From: Armigeres subalbatus
Lineage: Eukaryota; Arthropoda; Insecta; Diptera; Culicidae
NCBI RefSeq assembly: GCF_024139115.2
Contig: NC_085140.1
Span: 19,615,357-19,679,356 of the forward strand
Reading direction: 5' to 3'
DNA: 64,000 nt
Below, in pieces: positions 1 through 11,015 of the stretch. Every line of letters begins with the position of its first letter. The stretch's first letter is position 1. The notes beneath the pieces are model-generated. The model was not told the DNA's origin and made no database searches. It saw only the letters and a program-made list of their open reading frames with translations. Made by a program: the position numbers and the translations under genes.

Positions 1-1300
1 CCGTTCTCAAAGTTCTGTGTAAAATTATCCTAGCCCGGATTCAGGAGAAGATCGATGCGACTCTCCGGCAGCAGGCCGGATTCCGTGCCGGAAGATCCTG
101 TGTGGACCATATTGTCACGCTCCGCATAATTCTGGAGCAGGTCAACGAATTCCAAGAGTCCCTTTACTTGGCATTCATTGACTACGAAAAAGCTTTCGAC
201 CGTCTCAATCACGAGAATATGTGGGGCGCCCTGAGACGCAAGGGGGTTCCTGAGAAAATCATCGGCCTCATCGAAGCACAGTACGAGGCCTTTTCGTGTA
301 GAGTGCTGCACAATGGGGTCCTGTCCGACCCTATCCGGGTCGTAGCTGGTGTGAGGCAAGGATGTATTCTATCACCATTACTGTTCCTCATCGTAATCGA
401 TGAGATTCTGGTAGATGCGATTGACCGTGAACCAAACCGCGGGCTGTTATGGCAGCCTATAACCATGGAGCACCTAAACGACTTCGAAATGGCGGATGAT
501 GTTGCACTCCTCGCGCAACGGCGCTCTGATATGCAGAGTAAGCTCAACGACCTTGCCGAGCGCTCCTCTTCGGCAGGTTTAGTCATCAACGTCAACAAAA
601 CCAAATCGTTGGATGTAAACACGGTGACTCCTTCCAGTTTCACAGTAGCCGGGCAACCAGTGGAGAATGTTGAAAGCTTCCGATATCTTGGTAGCCAAAT
701 GGCATCAGACAGCGGTACCAAGATCGACATAGGCGCACGGATCAAGAAAGCAAGGGCTGCCTTTGCGAGTTTAAGAAAAATATGGAAAAACAGGCAGATA
801 AGTGAACGCACCAAAATACGAATTTTCAACTCTAACGTGAAATCTGTGCTGTTATACGCTAGTGAAACATGGTGTGTATCAGTGGCGAACACTCAACGGC
901 TACAGGTGTTCATCAACAGATGCCTGCGGTATATAATTCGGGCCTGGTAGGATCACAACTGGATCTCAAACAACGAGCTCCATCGTCGTTGTCACCAGAG
1001 GCCGATAGCAACAGAAATTCGGGATCGGAAGTGGGGATGGGTCGGCCACACTCTACATAGGGGCGGAAACGAAATCTGTAAACAAGCATTAGACTGGAAC
1101 CCAGCGGGACATCGCAGCAGAGGCAGACCCAGAGGCTCATGGCGGCGAAGCCTCAATACAATAATAAAAGAAGTCGACCGAAATCTAACCTGGCAACAGG
1201 TTAAAGCGATAGCCGGGCAACGCTCAGGATGGAGATCTTTCAAGTCGTCCCTTTGCACCACCGGAGGTGTACAGGATCCATAAGTAAGTAAGTAAGTCGA
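1..1300 (+). mobile_element. RTE-type non-LTR retrotransposon, 3' part (cut by window edge)
   Basis: This is the reverse-transcriptase half of an RTE-like element. The frame opens at the left edge; the RT core shows FIDYEKAFDRLNHENMW, GVRQGCILSPLLF and the catalytic box as MADDVALLA. The open frame ends at a stop near 948 (GCCTGGTAG), where the copy at 43402-45989 reads tryptophan (GCCTGGTGG). Codons resume beyond it (VGHTLHRGGNEICKQALDWN) to about 1281. The element ends in GTAAGTAAGTAAG, the kind of short tandem 3' tail typical of RTE elements. It is about 97% identical by eye to the copy at 44699-45989, so the family was recently active. This copy is dead because of the nonsense codon. The 5' end lies outside the window. 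Confidence 0.9.
102..950 (+). pseudogene. RTE reverse transcriptase fragment (premature stop)
   Basis: This open stretch encodes the RT palm and thumb region plus the start of the C-terminal domain (MVCISGEH-side frame excluded). Visible motifs are KAFDRLNH (RT motif A), RQGCILSPLLF (motif B), MADDVALL (motif C, the FADD-type box) and GLVINVNKTKSL (motif D region). It would copy the element's own RNA at the target nick. The frame opens upstream of 102, so the apparent start there is not a real initiation site. A TAG near 948 removes about the last 110 residues, so it is not functional as it stands. Confidence 0.85.
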
Positions 1301-1338
1301 AGAACGGTCACCCTATTATCGTCGCTGGTGCTGTCAGT

Positions 1339-1802
1339 CCCAGGCGGGTGCTAAGCTGTCAAATGTGTGTTGCCTCCAATCAAGCGAATGCCGACGGCAC
1401 TAACACTACGCCGTAGTATATGAAGAATAAACACTGCAGTGAGTGAGAATGTTCTGAAACGCACAAAGTTTGGATAATGCAAGAAACAACTGTTTCTGAT
1501 CAGCAAAAAGTTTCTTTTACCAACATAATTATTTATCTGCATATTTCGCGTAAGGAACAAAGTGCAAACACTACATTTTTTACGGATTTGGTGTATTTTT
1601 GTTCGTTGCAATCTTTAATATAATATGTGCTTTCGACATCACTCTCTCTTGTAAAAACGGTAAACAATACAAATTTTCACAAATACCACAACAATTTATG
1701 ATAGTATATGAGCATTTTGACATTGGAGTATAAATTTATGCGCCAAATAAGAGGGTACTGTCATACTTGCCAAACTCCATATGAAAAAAATCCGTTGTCG
1801 CC
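1339..1802 (+). repeat. Fragment of the Helitron family also seen at 15155-16425
   Basis: This stretch matches 15217-15630 joined to 16060 onward (same CAGGCGGGTGCTAAGCTGTC start, same GCGCCAAATAAGAGGG segment, same CCCCTCTG end). It has no protein-coding potential that I recognise. It matters because it carries the empty site AAGAGGGTACTGTC at about 1743-1760, where the copy at 15.6 kb has a solo LTR. Confidence 0.8.
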
Positions 1803-1830
1803 CCTCTGGTCAGTCCAGCCCCGAACCTAA

Positions 1831-3744
1831 TGTCGTTTTCGATTATTGCTGGGTCGAACCTAGTTCTGCACCGGATCCGCTCTAACTGCTGTCAAAACGT
1901 TCGGTTATTCGTTCAGGTTGGATCGCGATCCGCACCAGATCCGACCCAAAATGAATGAGGTTCGCTCTGCCGATTTATCGAGATCCAACCTAGATTCACC
2001 AATACATTCGAACACAAACTGTCAAACTGGTGTTTATGTTTACGCTAAAGGAAAATGAAAACGTAAAAGATACGGATGGGTATTTGATTTTGTTTGTTTC
2101 ATTTGTTAAATTTATCAATTTTGTTGCTGTTTTCCACGCAAAAATGGATTATTTTAATTTTGTGCTGTCTTCAAGCTTCTCTGATGGTGAATCGCATTCC
2201 GATATCGACATATTTTTCGCTGATTACCTCCATTATAAACAAAATGAGGGTTGAAAATTTGGTTGAAAATGTGATTTATAAAATGCAGTGACGAGAAGGT
2301 AGCTGCTATTTATTCACTATTACATTGTGTATTCGAACCTATACTTTAGGTATAATTGCTCTATCAATGGGAAAATAGCGTACCAGAGTATCAGCCGCTA
2401 TGAAGTTATTTATATTGCTTTTTGCATTGAAACTTTTCGTTTCGTCACTAAAATCATTGACACTTGTCTTCAGCGACTGCTTCCGCGATAGAGCATTTGC
2501 AGATTTTATTCACCCATACATCTATATTACTGTCAAAATGTGCATTTGACAATTAAAATTTCAGCTAAAAGCTCTATTTTTTGACAACGGTGCACTCACA
2601 CAACCAATCGACATCAGTTGTCAAAAAATCAGGAATACCAACTTGACGACTATCTTCTTGTCGCCGAGTCTGGCGCTGAGTGCTCGGCGCGGAAACCCAA
2701 AGGTGGGAATAAAATTTTGGGGCTTATGCGCAATACCAAAATGTTCATACCATTATTTTATTCATTATTGCAGTTCTGTGCATAATTTGTTCAAGGTTAC
2801 GGATTTGAAGAACATAAACATAATGTATTAACCCTGACATTAACCATTTATAAGGCTTTGGCAACTATATTGACATGAACAAATTTATTGTATTTATTTA
2901 TAAATGATTATTCATAAATATATTCAAATGTTTATTTAGGAACAGTTTTTATACGAATGAAGCATAATTTTTAAGTGGAAGAAGGGTTTTTACTTGTAAT
3001 TCATTAAAAAACCGACAAAGACATATTTTATCCCATTGATATTTATTATGTTGAATCTCCTGTTTAGATTATGTAGTGAAAAATGATTTGCCTCTCTTGT
3101 ATATTTGGTTTTTGCAGTTCTGACGAAATCGCAATTTATCCCAAATGGTCCCCTCTTGGGGGAAAAATAGCAACAACAAAAAATGCAAAAAGCAAAATAG
3201 AATGCTGTTTAACTCTTGTGCGATCTGATTATTTGTTTTAAAATAAAAGGCCCCAAATCTCAATTGCTTTCATATTTTTTGTTCTGTTCCATTTCAATGA
3301 CATAATTGATAATTCAAATCTACTGTAACACAAACACTGTTACCCAAAAATCCATATAGAATCAGCATAATAGTTTATCGGGAAACACGGATTGGCTTAA
3401 ATTTCACGGCAATCCACATTGCCGTCGTCATTTATCACAAGCTCCTAATCACATTAATTTATTGATGGATTAATAGTCATTTTAGTCATTAAACAATTAA
3501 CAGAAGAAACGTCTGATTTCCCTCATAATTCATAAAACAAGAAAAAAAGAACACTAATAACAAAATTCAGTTTTCAAAATATGTCTGTTTCTGCCAGCTG
3601 ATAAAAGTGCGAATTGAAAACAAAACAGATGATAGGTATTAAGTTCTCACTAATACCATCATACTGACTCGATCCGATTCGTTTTTCGTTCGGTTATTCA
3701 GAGTCGGGGTCGAACCTGACCCAGGTTTAAAACCGAAAACGACA
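1831..3744. mobile_element. TIR DNA element with TAA target duplication (PIF/Harbinger-like), non-coding
   Basis: The ends are inverted: TGTCGTTTTCG at 1831 and CGAAAACGACA ending at 3744, each flanked by TAA (1828-1830 and 3745-3747). Similarity continues inward as CTGGGTCnnGTTCGACC-like sequence on both sides. A 3-bp TAA/TTA duplication fits PIF/Harbinger elements. No transposase is readable inside, so it is non-autonomous. It contains a repeat copy at about 2370-2612. A relative with ends TGTCGAATTCG, also TAA-flanked, lies at 17255-19308. Confidence 0.65.
2370..2612 (-). repeat. Dispersed repeat, empty-site copy
   Basis: Read on the minus strand this matches 4583-4673 followed by 6560-6680 on the plus strand (shared landmarks: AATAGAGCTTTTAGCTGAAA, TTTTGACAGTA, GTATGGGTGAATAA, GCGGAAGCAGTCGCTG, ATGCAAAAAGCAATAT). 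It holds a single ATGGGTGA where the other copy has a duplicated ATGRGTGA around a 1.9-kb insertion. Confidence 0.8.
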
Positions 3745-3849
3745 TAAGGTCGACATCGAAGAAGGTGCAACCCTATCATCGAGACTACTCTGTCGACGGG
3801 ACAACCCTATCGTCATTTGGTAGCCAACCGGTACCGATAAGGTGAAATA

Positions 3850-4575
3850 TCGGTGCATTTCCTAACCACAGCTTTACATTCTCGATCCATAAATAAACCT
3901 AACATTAAAATTGAAATTTACTAGTGTTAGAGCACATTTATTTTCAACGCGAGTCCCTATTCTCTCTCTCTCTCTCTCCAATTGTTTGTTCGGAGATTTT
4001 GCGGAACAAGTGTGGAAAGTGAGTCCTCTACAGAATAATTTTCCCGGATAGACCCTGAGAGGGCTAAATTGTAAATAGTACAGTAAATATTTTATTCTAA
4101 GAATTAAGTGAAGTGAATTTTCTTTAAATTAGTTAGCAATTACTTAATGATTTCTAATAAGTCGCGTCGCGTCGCATCGCTCGTTGCGTTTACTCTGGCT
4201 TGCCTCTTAGTCGTTCGCGTCTATTACTTTTATCTCCCTTTTATCTTATTTCTCTATTATTTTATCTCTCTGTTAACCAGATGACGCGCCCTTCTTCAAA
4301 CAAATTATTCCGTGGAAAGTTTGACAAGCATTGCAAATTTCATTATTCAATTTGTTGGATCATTCTTTTCGTGTAAGTGTCTCTGCTTACAGGTTCACCA
4401 CCCCCATTTTTGGCCTTTCATACAGCAATATATTGAATTCAAAATGGTATTGAAATTTGACCTTCCTGTTAAGTGGAACAGCATGCAGAGCAAGACTCAA
4501 GCTAGGATGGTGGCTAACTACATACATACACATACGTAACACAGACATAGAGGACTTTGGCCCACACCTTCACTG
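3850..4575. other. Non-coding stretch with a short (TC)n run
   Basis: I see no gene here. There is a CT dinucleotide run near 3961-3980 and a GCGTCGCGTCGC stretch near 4160. The last part is ordinary AT-rich DNA. Confidence 0.5.
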
Positions 4576-4665
4576 AAGCACATCGGAGTGCACCGATGTT
4601 AAAAATAGAGCTTTTAGCTGAAAATTGTTATTGCCAAATGCAAGTTTTGACAGTATCTTATATGT

Positions 4666-4673
4666 ATGAGTGA
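4666..4673. repeat. Target-site duplication, left (ATGAGTGA)
   Basis: This 8-bp direct repeat has a partner, ATGGGTGA at 6560-6567 (one mismatch). The empty copy at about 2530 has one ATGGGTGA. Confidence 0.7.
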
Positions 4674-6559
4674 GGGTGTCCTACGAAAGGCTGAAACACA
4701 TAAGGCTGAATACTCATAAGGCTGAACTCAAAAAGGCTGAAATCCCGGAAGGCTGAAAGTCTCAAAAGGCTGAAAATCACATAAGGCTGAAAGTATCAGA
4801 AGGTTGAAATGTATCGAAAGGCTGAAATTGATGGGATGAAATGAATTCCAACTATACGATATGCGGTACCAACTATGTTTAGTGATAAAAATAAAGAATA
4901 AAGAGTAAAGAAAAAATAATGAAGAATAATGAATAAAAAATAAAGAATAGAGAATAAAGAATAAAAAATAAAAAATAAAGAATAAATAATAAATAATAAA
5001 GAATAAAGAATAAAAAATAAAGAATCAGGAATAAGGAATAAGGAATAAGGAATAAAGAATAAAGAATAAATAATAAAGAATAAAAAGCAAAGAATAAAGA
5101 AAAAAAGTAAAGAATAAAGAATAAATAATGAAAATTGCACAGAGAAAAAGGAAGGAGTAAAGAAAAAGGAAGAAGACGGAAGAAGAGAGAAAGAAGATGG
5201 AGAACGGAAAAGGAAAAAAGATGAGAGATTGAAGAAAGAACATAGTAGAATAAAGTAAAATAAAGATGGAAGAATGAATAATGATGAAGCAAGAAGAAAC
5301 AAGGAAGAAGGAAAAAGGAGGAAGAAAATGGAAGAAATGAGAGAGAAGACGGAAGAAGGTAGAAGGAAAAAGAATGAAAGATTAAAGAAAACCCATAGAA
5401 GAAAGAAGAAGGAATAAGTAAGATAAAGATAGAAGAAGGAATAATGATGAAGCAAGAAGAAGAAGAAGCAAGAAGGAAGCAGGAAGCATAAAGATGGAAG
5501 AATGATGAAGGAAGAAAGAAGAAGGAAGAATGAAGAAGGAACAAGAATGAAGAAAAAAATAAAAGGAAGAAGGTAAAAGATAAAAGAAGGAAAAAGGGAA
5601 AATGAAGGAAGAAAACAGAACAAAAGAAGAAAGAAATATGAAGAAACAAAGGACAAGGAAGAAGGAAGAAAAGAAAGAAGAAGAAAGGACGAAAAAAGGC
5701 AAAAAAAAAAGGTTGAAAGAAGTAAGTAGGAAGAAGGAAGAAGGTAGAATGAAGAAAGCATAGAGAAAAAATCATAAGGAAATAGGAAGAAGAAACTTGA
5801 AAAAGGAATAAGGTAGAGTAAAGAAGACAGAAAGGGAGGAAAGACAAGATAATGAAAGAAGGAAGAAAGAAGAAAAAGAAAAAAACAAGGAAAAGAAAGA
5901 AGGAAGAAATAAGAAAGCAAAAGGAATGAATGAACATAAAAAAATGAAGGAAGAAGAAACCAGAAAAAAAGGAAGAAGCAAGAAGGAACGAGGAATTAAA
6001 AAATAAGAACTATGAAGGAAGAACTAAGAAAGGTAGAAAGAAGAAGCAAGAAAGAAACAGAAAGAAGGAACTGGGAAGAGTTGAAGAAGAAAGAAGAAAA
6101 AAAGTAATAAAAAGTAGGAAGAAGAAAAAAGGGAGAAGGAAGTAAGAAGAAAGAAGGGAGAATAAAGAAGCAAAAAGAAGAAGAGAGGAGAATAAAGAAT
6201 AAAAAATAAAAAAGAAAGAAAAGAAAGTAATTTTGGCAAGAGTCAAAAACCAAATACAAGAATCAAGAACAATAAAGTCTTGTTCGTTTCTATGTTATCT
6301 CAACATTTCTTGAGCTGTGTAGACTAAAAAATAAGAATTCGGTTTAAAAATTAAAAGACAACAAGAAGTCGCAAGAAGCTTTCGGATCATTTTAGTTTGT
6401 GCCCCTTTTAACGTTAAATGTGAATTCTCGCACTAAAATCGGTTTTTACGAATTTTTAGCCTTTCGAGTTTCAGGCTTTTGTTATTTCATCCTTATGTAC
6501 TTTTACTTTTTCAGCTTTCGTGTTCAGCCTTATGTGATTCAGCCTTTCGTGGAAGTCCC
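4674..6559. mobile_element. Non-autonomous TIR element with AAGGCTGAA arrays and a 1.3-kb purine-rich core
   Basis: The ends begin GGG and are inverted: GGGTGTCCTACGAAAGGCTG at the left, and the complement of the right end reads GGGACTTCCACGAAAGGCTG. Homology between the arms extends about 45 bp (ACATAAGGCTGAA). The left arm carries about nine AAGGCTGAA units (4683-4830). The right arm has complementary TTCAGCCTT units (6455-6550). Between them, 4880-6235 is almost pure A/G on the plus strand (AATAAAG, then GGAAGAAG units). It is flanked by an 8-bp duplication, as hAT, P and Merlin elements make. No transposase is present. Long reading frames on the minus strand here are low-complexity artefacts. 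Confidence 0.7.
4880..6235 (+). repeat. Polypurine low-complexity tract
   Basis: This is about 1.35 kb of nearly uninterrupted A and G. The first third is AATAAAGAATAAA-type, the rest GAAGAAGGAAGAA-type. Such strand-asymmetric DNA can form triplexes or R-loops; whether it does so here is not shown by the sequence. Confidence 0.9.
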
Positions 6560-6702
6560 ATGGGTGAATAACATGTACAAATGGTCTCTAGCGGAAGCAG
6601 TCGCTGCAGATAAGTGTCATTGTCTTTAGAGACGAAACGAATATTTTCAATGCAAAAAGCAATATTTGCTCATACCCATCTCAATCCCTACAATTATATG
6701 AA

Positions 6703-6942
6703 GTCAAGATAGAATTTTCAAAACGACTCTTGAGCTTTTGTAAACAAAGATTCAAACGACGATTTGACGAATCTGATAGCTCTCCCACGCAAACCAACAC
6801 CATCAACAGGTAGCGGAATCCTTCATCTATCTATTGATGGTGTTGGTTTGCGTGGAAGAGCTATCATATTCATCGAATCGTCGTTTGAATCTTTGTTTAC
6901 AAAAGCAGATAAGTCGTTTTGAAAATTTTGTCTTGAAGTGAT
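6703..6942. mobile_element. Foldback MITE
   Basis: Two arms of about 100 bp are inverted repeats. GTAAACAAAGATTCAAACGA at about 6740 is mirrored near 6875-6900, and CACGCAAACCAACACCATCA at about 6785 is mirrored at 6835-6857. The loop is about 30 bp. It has no coding capacity. Confidence 0.75.
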
Positions 6943-7110
6943 TCATTTGAAGCATTGAAATAAATAAAACAACGATAATTTTGGAGATAAGTTCGTTCTA
7001 AATATTATTGTAAATTGGCAAACAATCCATTGCCATCATTAGGATAAAGCCGATAAACACATTAATCATCATAATCACGGTCGAATAAACTGCATTTACC
7101 TCAAAAAGGT

Positions 7111-7354
7111 TTACAAAATGTTGCAACAACTCATCGTTCTGGATGGTGCCCCAGACTGTGAAACTCGGGCAGGTCTTTTTTGTTGAGCCTGATCATTCTT
7201 CGATGAACTATTCCCGTAATTAGGCTTGCCGGAAGTTGGTCTGGTAGCCTCGTTTGATTGATGTTGACCCGTCGGTTGTTGCATTCCAGTTTTATTGGAA
7301 GTGGTTAAATTATCGCTTCTCCGCATACGTGCCTTAAGTTGATCCTGTTTGATT
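7111..7354 (-). CDS. Probable last exon of a small-GTPase-like protein (CCNIL C-terminus)
   Basis: On the minus strand a pyrimidine-rich stretch ending TCTTCAAATAG is a good 3' splice site at 7355. The exon then reads IKQDQLKARMRRSDNL, continues as a polar Ser/Asn/Gln-rich linker with basic residues (QQKRPARVSQ), and stops after SCCNIL (TAA at 7111-7113). A basic-polar hypervariable tail ending in a double-cysteine prenylation-type motif is the standard C-terminus of Rab/Ras-family GTPases, which anchors them to membranes. The G-domain exons are not seen in the window; they would lie to the right, and very long introns are normal in Aedes. It could instead be a retro-fragment, but the splice-like start argues against that. 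The subfamily is not assigned. Confidence 0.5.
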
Positions 7355-7379
7355 CTATTTGAAGAATCGTCACGAAGAG

Positions 7380-8180
7380 TAGATAAATTAAATTAAAAAG
7401 AAATAGATAAAAAGCTATATAGGTTACAAATAAATTAGAGTATTTGACTATGGAGGGGTAATTTTTAAACAGGGCAATATAAGCAATCAATGCAATTGTA
7501 ATCGACAATTGTCACTTCATTCGCAACGCCTCACCTCATACGTGACGTAGAATAAGCACAAATGAAATCCGTTTTTTTCTTTGTCATAAGACTAGTTTGT
7601 ACTATCGCATTTAATCATTTAATTTCACCTACAGTAAAACCTTACTTAACTTGACGAAGTATCTCGTGCTGGAATCGACTTATTTTTCCAAAATGTCATT
7701 AATGAAAAAGGCGAGAATAGTGGAAAGGTGGCTTTTACACAGGCTATAGACATCCCTATCTAACTCCCTTAGCCTAAAAATAGCCACCATGTCCCGGGCA
7801 CAGTGTGCAGATAGACCGCTGTCAGCTGCATGAGATGTCAACAATCGTCAACAACACCAATGATTGTAGCTTGATAATTAAAAATATCCACAACAATAAA
7901 GGAGCAGGATTTATTTTTAAATTCTGCTCAAGCTTTTCACGGTGAAATAAAAGACAAATCGTTGTTCTCCATGTAAGTAAAATCAAAATTGATCATGTAG
8001 ATAAGTTTGAATCAATTAAACTCATTAGTCATATTTAATGAATATTCCCGATTAAAGTTGCATATTGAAGAAAGCTGAATTTGGATGTTTTATGATGTTA
8101 AGCTTTTTTAGATTTGACGTACGTTGCACGGCGTTGGTGTTGGTGTTGGCTACGCTAAACATGAGCTCTTAGCATAGGCT
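7380..8180. other. Intergenic or intronic AT-rich DNA
   Basis: I see no supported gene. A fragment TTGTCATAAGACTAGTTTGT at about 7581 matches the start of the Penelope-like repeat at 38948 and 55960. Confidence 0.4.
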
Positions 8181-8184
8181 TGCT

Positions 8185-8530
8185 TTTACACTAATAAAAA
8201 TTCACACATTTTTATTGGCAAAAATCTAAAGAAATTTACATATAAATTTTATGTGTACGTTAATAACCACCCGCTATATGAGACACTCACAAAAAACTCC
8301 GCATTGTATTCATGAGTTCACACATGGATTTTTGCAATGGGGTTAGCGAAATGCATTCCATATTTTCGACACATATATTCCATGCGCCCACATGCATTGC
8401 ATGAGTGTTCACACATACTATCCATGTGGGTCATAGTATCCATGTGCGAATTTCTATGCAATTAAGTATGTGTCGACACATGATATACATATTTCAAAAT
8501 ACATGGATTTTTGCCATAAAGTACACTCAA
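8185..8530. repeat. Dispersed AT-rich repeat (ACTAATAAAAATTCACACAT family)
   Basis: The left end (ACTAATAAAAATTCACACAT..TTTATTGGCAAAAATC) recurs at 22018-22062. The interior has repeated CACATGGAT/CCATGTG motifs. It is probably a MITE, but I could not define its ends. Confidence 0.4.
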
Positions 8531-8639
8531 AAATAGAAAAACCTATAAAAGTATAAAAATTAATCTTTTTTTATATTTGCAAAGTTTATTTTTGGCTTAG
8601 TTTAAAAAGTAAATCTATTCAAAAATATAATATAATCTA

Positions 8640-9440
8640 CCACCGAATAAGGCAACACTATTTTACTAATGCATTGATCGCCTTGTGATATTTATTGAAA
8701 TAGGTTGAAAGCACATTTTTTTCATCTACTGCAAACAATTGTTCATGTTCCTCCATCATTTAAAGTGGCGTTGGCTGGACCCGGATCTGTTTCCACATTA
8801 TCAACTGCCACCGAATCAACGATAACCCACCATCTTTTGATATGTTTGATATACGATGTTTTAGAAGACGCAAAATAAAGGTAAGCTCAAAAATGGTTTT
8901 CGACGAAATTATCGCTTATAGTGCTTATTTTTAGAAAACGACGCTTCCGGCACGTTGTTCGTTCCAATACGTTTCCGGCGGATCCGTAAGAACTAACTAT
9001 GAAAAGGTTACGCTGAGTCACCAACGGAAAGCCAGGAAACATCTTACGCCAACCAGAAATGATCGTGGAGCCATCGGTTGCGATGCCAGCAGTCAGAAAA
9101 TGGATCTGCGGCACTTTGACCAGAAAAATATAAATTGATCTTTTGTTTTGTTGCGTTGCCAACTCGGTTGCTCATTTGCCTCGAAACATTTTTTTTGAAT
9201 ATTTTAAGTATATAGTACATATTTTTGTATACCCTGAATAAAAAATGTTTGCTGAAATGTTTCAAAGCTGTTTGTTATTTTTGTAAACAGTAAAAAGTTA
9301 AAAACAAAAATAAAATTAGGCCGGCAAATACTATTTTTAATATACTCGCTTTATACTATTGTCTTATAAATGAAAGTTATACTAACCAAGTATAGCCTGC
9401 ACTTAAACGAAGACGGGGTCAACCAGGCAAATAGCGATTT
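8640..9440. other. AT-rich stretch, no recognised gene
   Basis: Short reading frames exist on the minus strand (for example 8887-9162), but they match no family I know and show no splice or start context. It is probably repeat-derived. Confidence 0.4.
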
Positions 9441-9556
9441 AGAATGACTTTAAATCTATTTAGTATAAATTTTTCTCAGAGTGTATGTGTCCATTTTCCT
9501 GAGTGGAATACGCTTAAAGGTTATAAGCTAATAAGAGTTATGTGTGTTTCTACATA

Positions 9557-9994
9557 CACCCGATTCTTTTTTTACACGGATTATTTTCGCACGGATTTTT
9601 TTTACACGGCTTTTTTTACACGGATTCTTGAAATAACACGGATTTTTTTTGCACGGTTTCTCGAAATAGCACGGATTTTTTTTACACGGATTCTCGAAAT
9701 AACACGGATTTTTTTTACACGGATTTATTTTTACACGGAACGCATCCCCCAGATTAACAAAGACCCGGTTACTTTTTTTACACGGATATTTTTTGCACGG
9801 CTTTTTTTACACGGTTTCTCGAAATAGCACGGATTTTTTTTGCACGGATTCTCGAAATAACACGGATTATTTTTACACGGTTTCTCGAAATAACACGGAT
9901 TATTTTTACACGGTTTCTCGAAATAACACGGATTATTTTTACACGGATTTTTTTCACACGGCACGCATCCCCCGTGTAAAAAAAGAATCGGGTG
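9557..9994. mobile_element. TA-flanked TIR element filled with TTTTTACACGG units
   Basis: The 23-bp ends CACCCGATTCTTTTTTTACA.. and their exact complement at 9972-9994 are flanked by TA (9555-9556 and 9995-9996), as for Tc1/mariner-type MITEs. The inside is an array of T(n)ACACGG or T(n)GCACGG units, many in a longer unit with TCTCGAAATAACACGG. The array unit is the inner part of the TIR itself. The segment CGGAACGCATCCCCC near 9736 recurs as CGGCACGCATCCCCC at 9959. Reading frames across it are repeat artefacts. Confidence 0.75.
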
Positions 9995-10189
9995 TATATG
10001 CTATGCGAATTCACATAGCCGTTATGTGGGAACTGCTATAGTTAAAATGTATGTGTGCTACACATAATGAATATGTTTGGATTTTTGTCAGTGTAGTTTC
10101 TCTTGCTTGTATGTACTAGAATAAAAAGAATCGATTTTTTCCATAGTTGAAGTATTTATTTGCTGGAAGATGCAACACAAAAACCCTAA

Positions 10190-10800
10190 TTAATCCACCT
10201 AGCGGTGATGGTGCCTTTCTCGTTCGTTCAAAATGGTTGAGAAATATATAAAAAAAAATTTGGTGTTGTATACAAGACACGACCGCTCGACGTAAACTAC
10301 GTTAAACCAAATATAGTACACTGAACCAACTATTTATTCCGCTCTATATAGAAGAGAAGGAACCATCCCACGACAATACTACCCAGCCACTCTATGAAGG
10401 AGTAGGGACTCCACTGTCTAGCGGCTGGCCACCCCATTCATCCAACCCAGTTCAATAATAGATAATACCCTAAAAGTAGGCAATTACCAAGAATTGGAAC
10501 GCGCTGTATAGGGGATGCATGATGCATGAAAGAACTAAAATTTTCAATAGTTTAGCGTTGATAATCAATAGTTTCAATACTACTAGCAAATTGGTGGAAA
10601 GTTTACGAATCGATTGATATATAAATCATTAAAATCCATTGAAAGATAAAGGACCTATTAATGTTACAAATCTTACATGATTTCGTGACGGTCTCCAGTT
10701 TTGAAATTCTCATTTGACACCCTGTATCCGAGTCTTCCCCTTAGACGTAGTTTACGTCAAAAGTCTAATGTGACACCAATAGGTGGATAGGTCTTACTAT
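10190..10800. repeat. Degenerate dispersed repeats
   Basis: TTAATCCACCTAGCGGTGAT at about 10190 is shared with 40112 and 53565. The 10505-10740 part resembles 20000-20240 and 29330-29560 (CAATAGTTTAGCGTTGATAA and GATTGATATATAAATC segments). Confidence 0.5.
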
Positions 10801-11015
10801 TCATTTTTTTATGCATTGTAAAATTTCCAGCCAAACGCAGCTTGTTGCAAGCAAATCGGATGAGCATAAGTACCAGAAAAGTGATTTTACTACAGGTTTA
10901 GAAATTAGTATTTTGGCCATAACTTCTGATCCCATAGTCCGATCCGACCAATTTTCAATTTGACACAAAGGGACACGATTCTGCGTCGAAGGCAAATCGA
11001 CGTCAATCTAGGGAT

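Larger units (their letters stand above)
4583..6680 (+). repeat. Dispersed repeat split by the purine-rich element
   Basis: The left part (4583-4673) and right part (6560-6680) together align to the uninterrupted copy at 2370-2612 in opposite orientation. The interruption is the element at 4674-6559. Confidence 0.75.

Noticed and set aside
209..892. Long minus-strand frame opposite the RTE reverse transcriptase (also 44909-45592)
   Set aside because: A mirror of the real RT frame on the other strand, repeated in both copies because the DNA is homologous.
4796..6259. Several long minus-strand frames rich in Phe, Leu and Ser
   Set aside because: They are the complement of the polypurine tract; any frame through TTC/CTT/TTT repeats stays open. 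No domain, start context or conservation signal.
9444..10041. Overlapping frames on both strands with repeated TDFFYT or KNNPCYFEKP units
   Set aside because: They translate the T(n)ACACGG array inside a TIR element; the repeat explains the openness.
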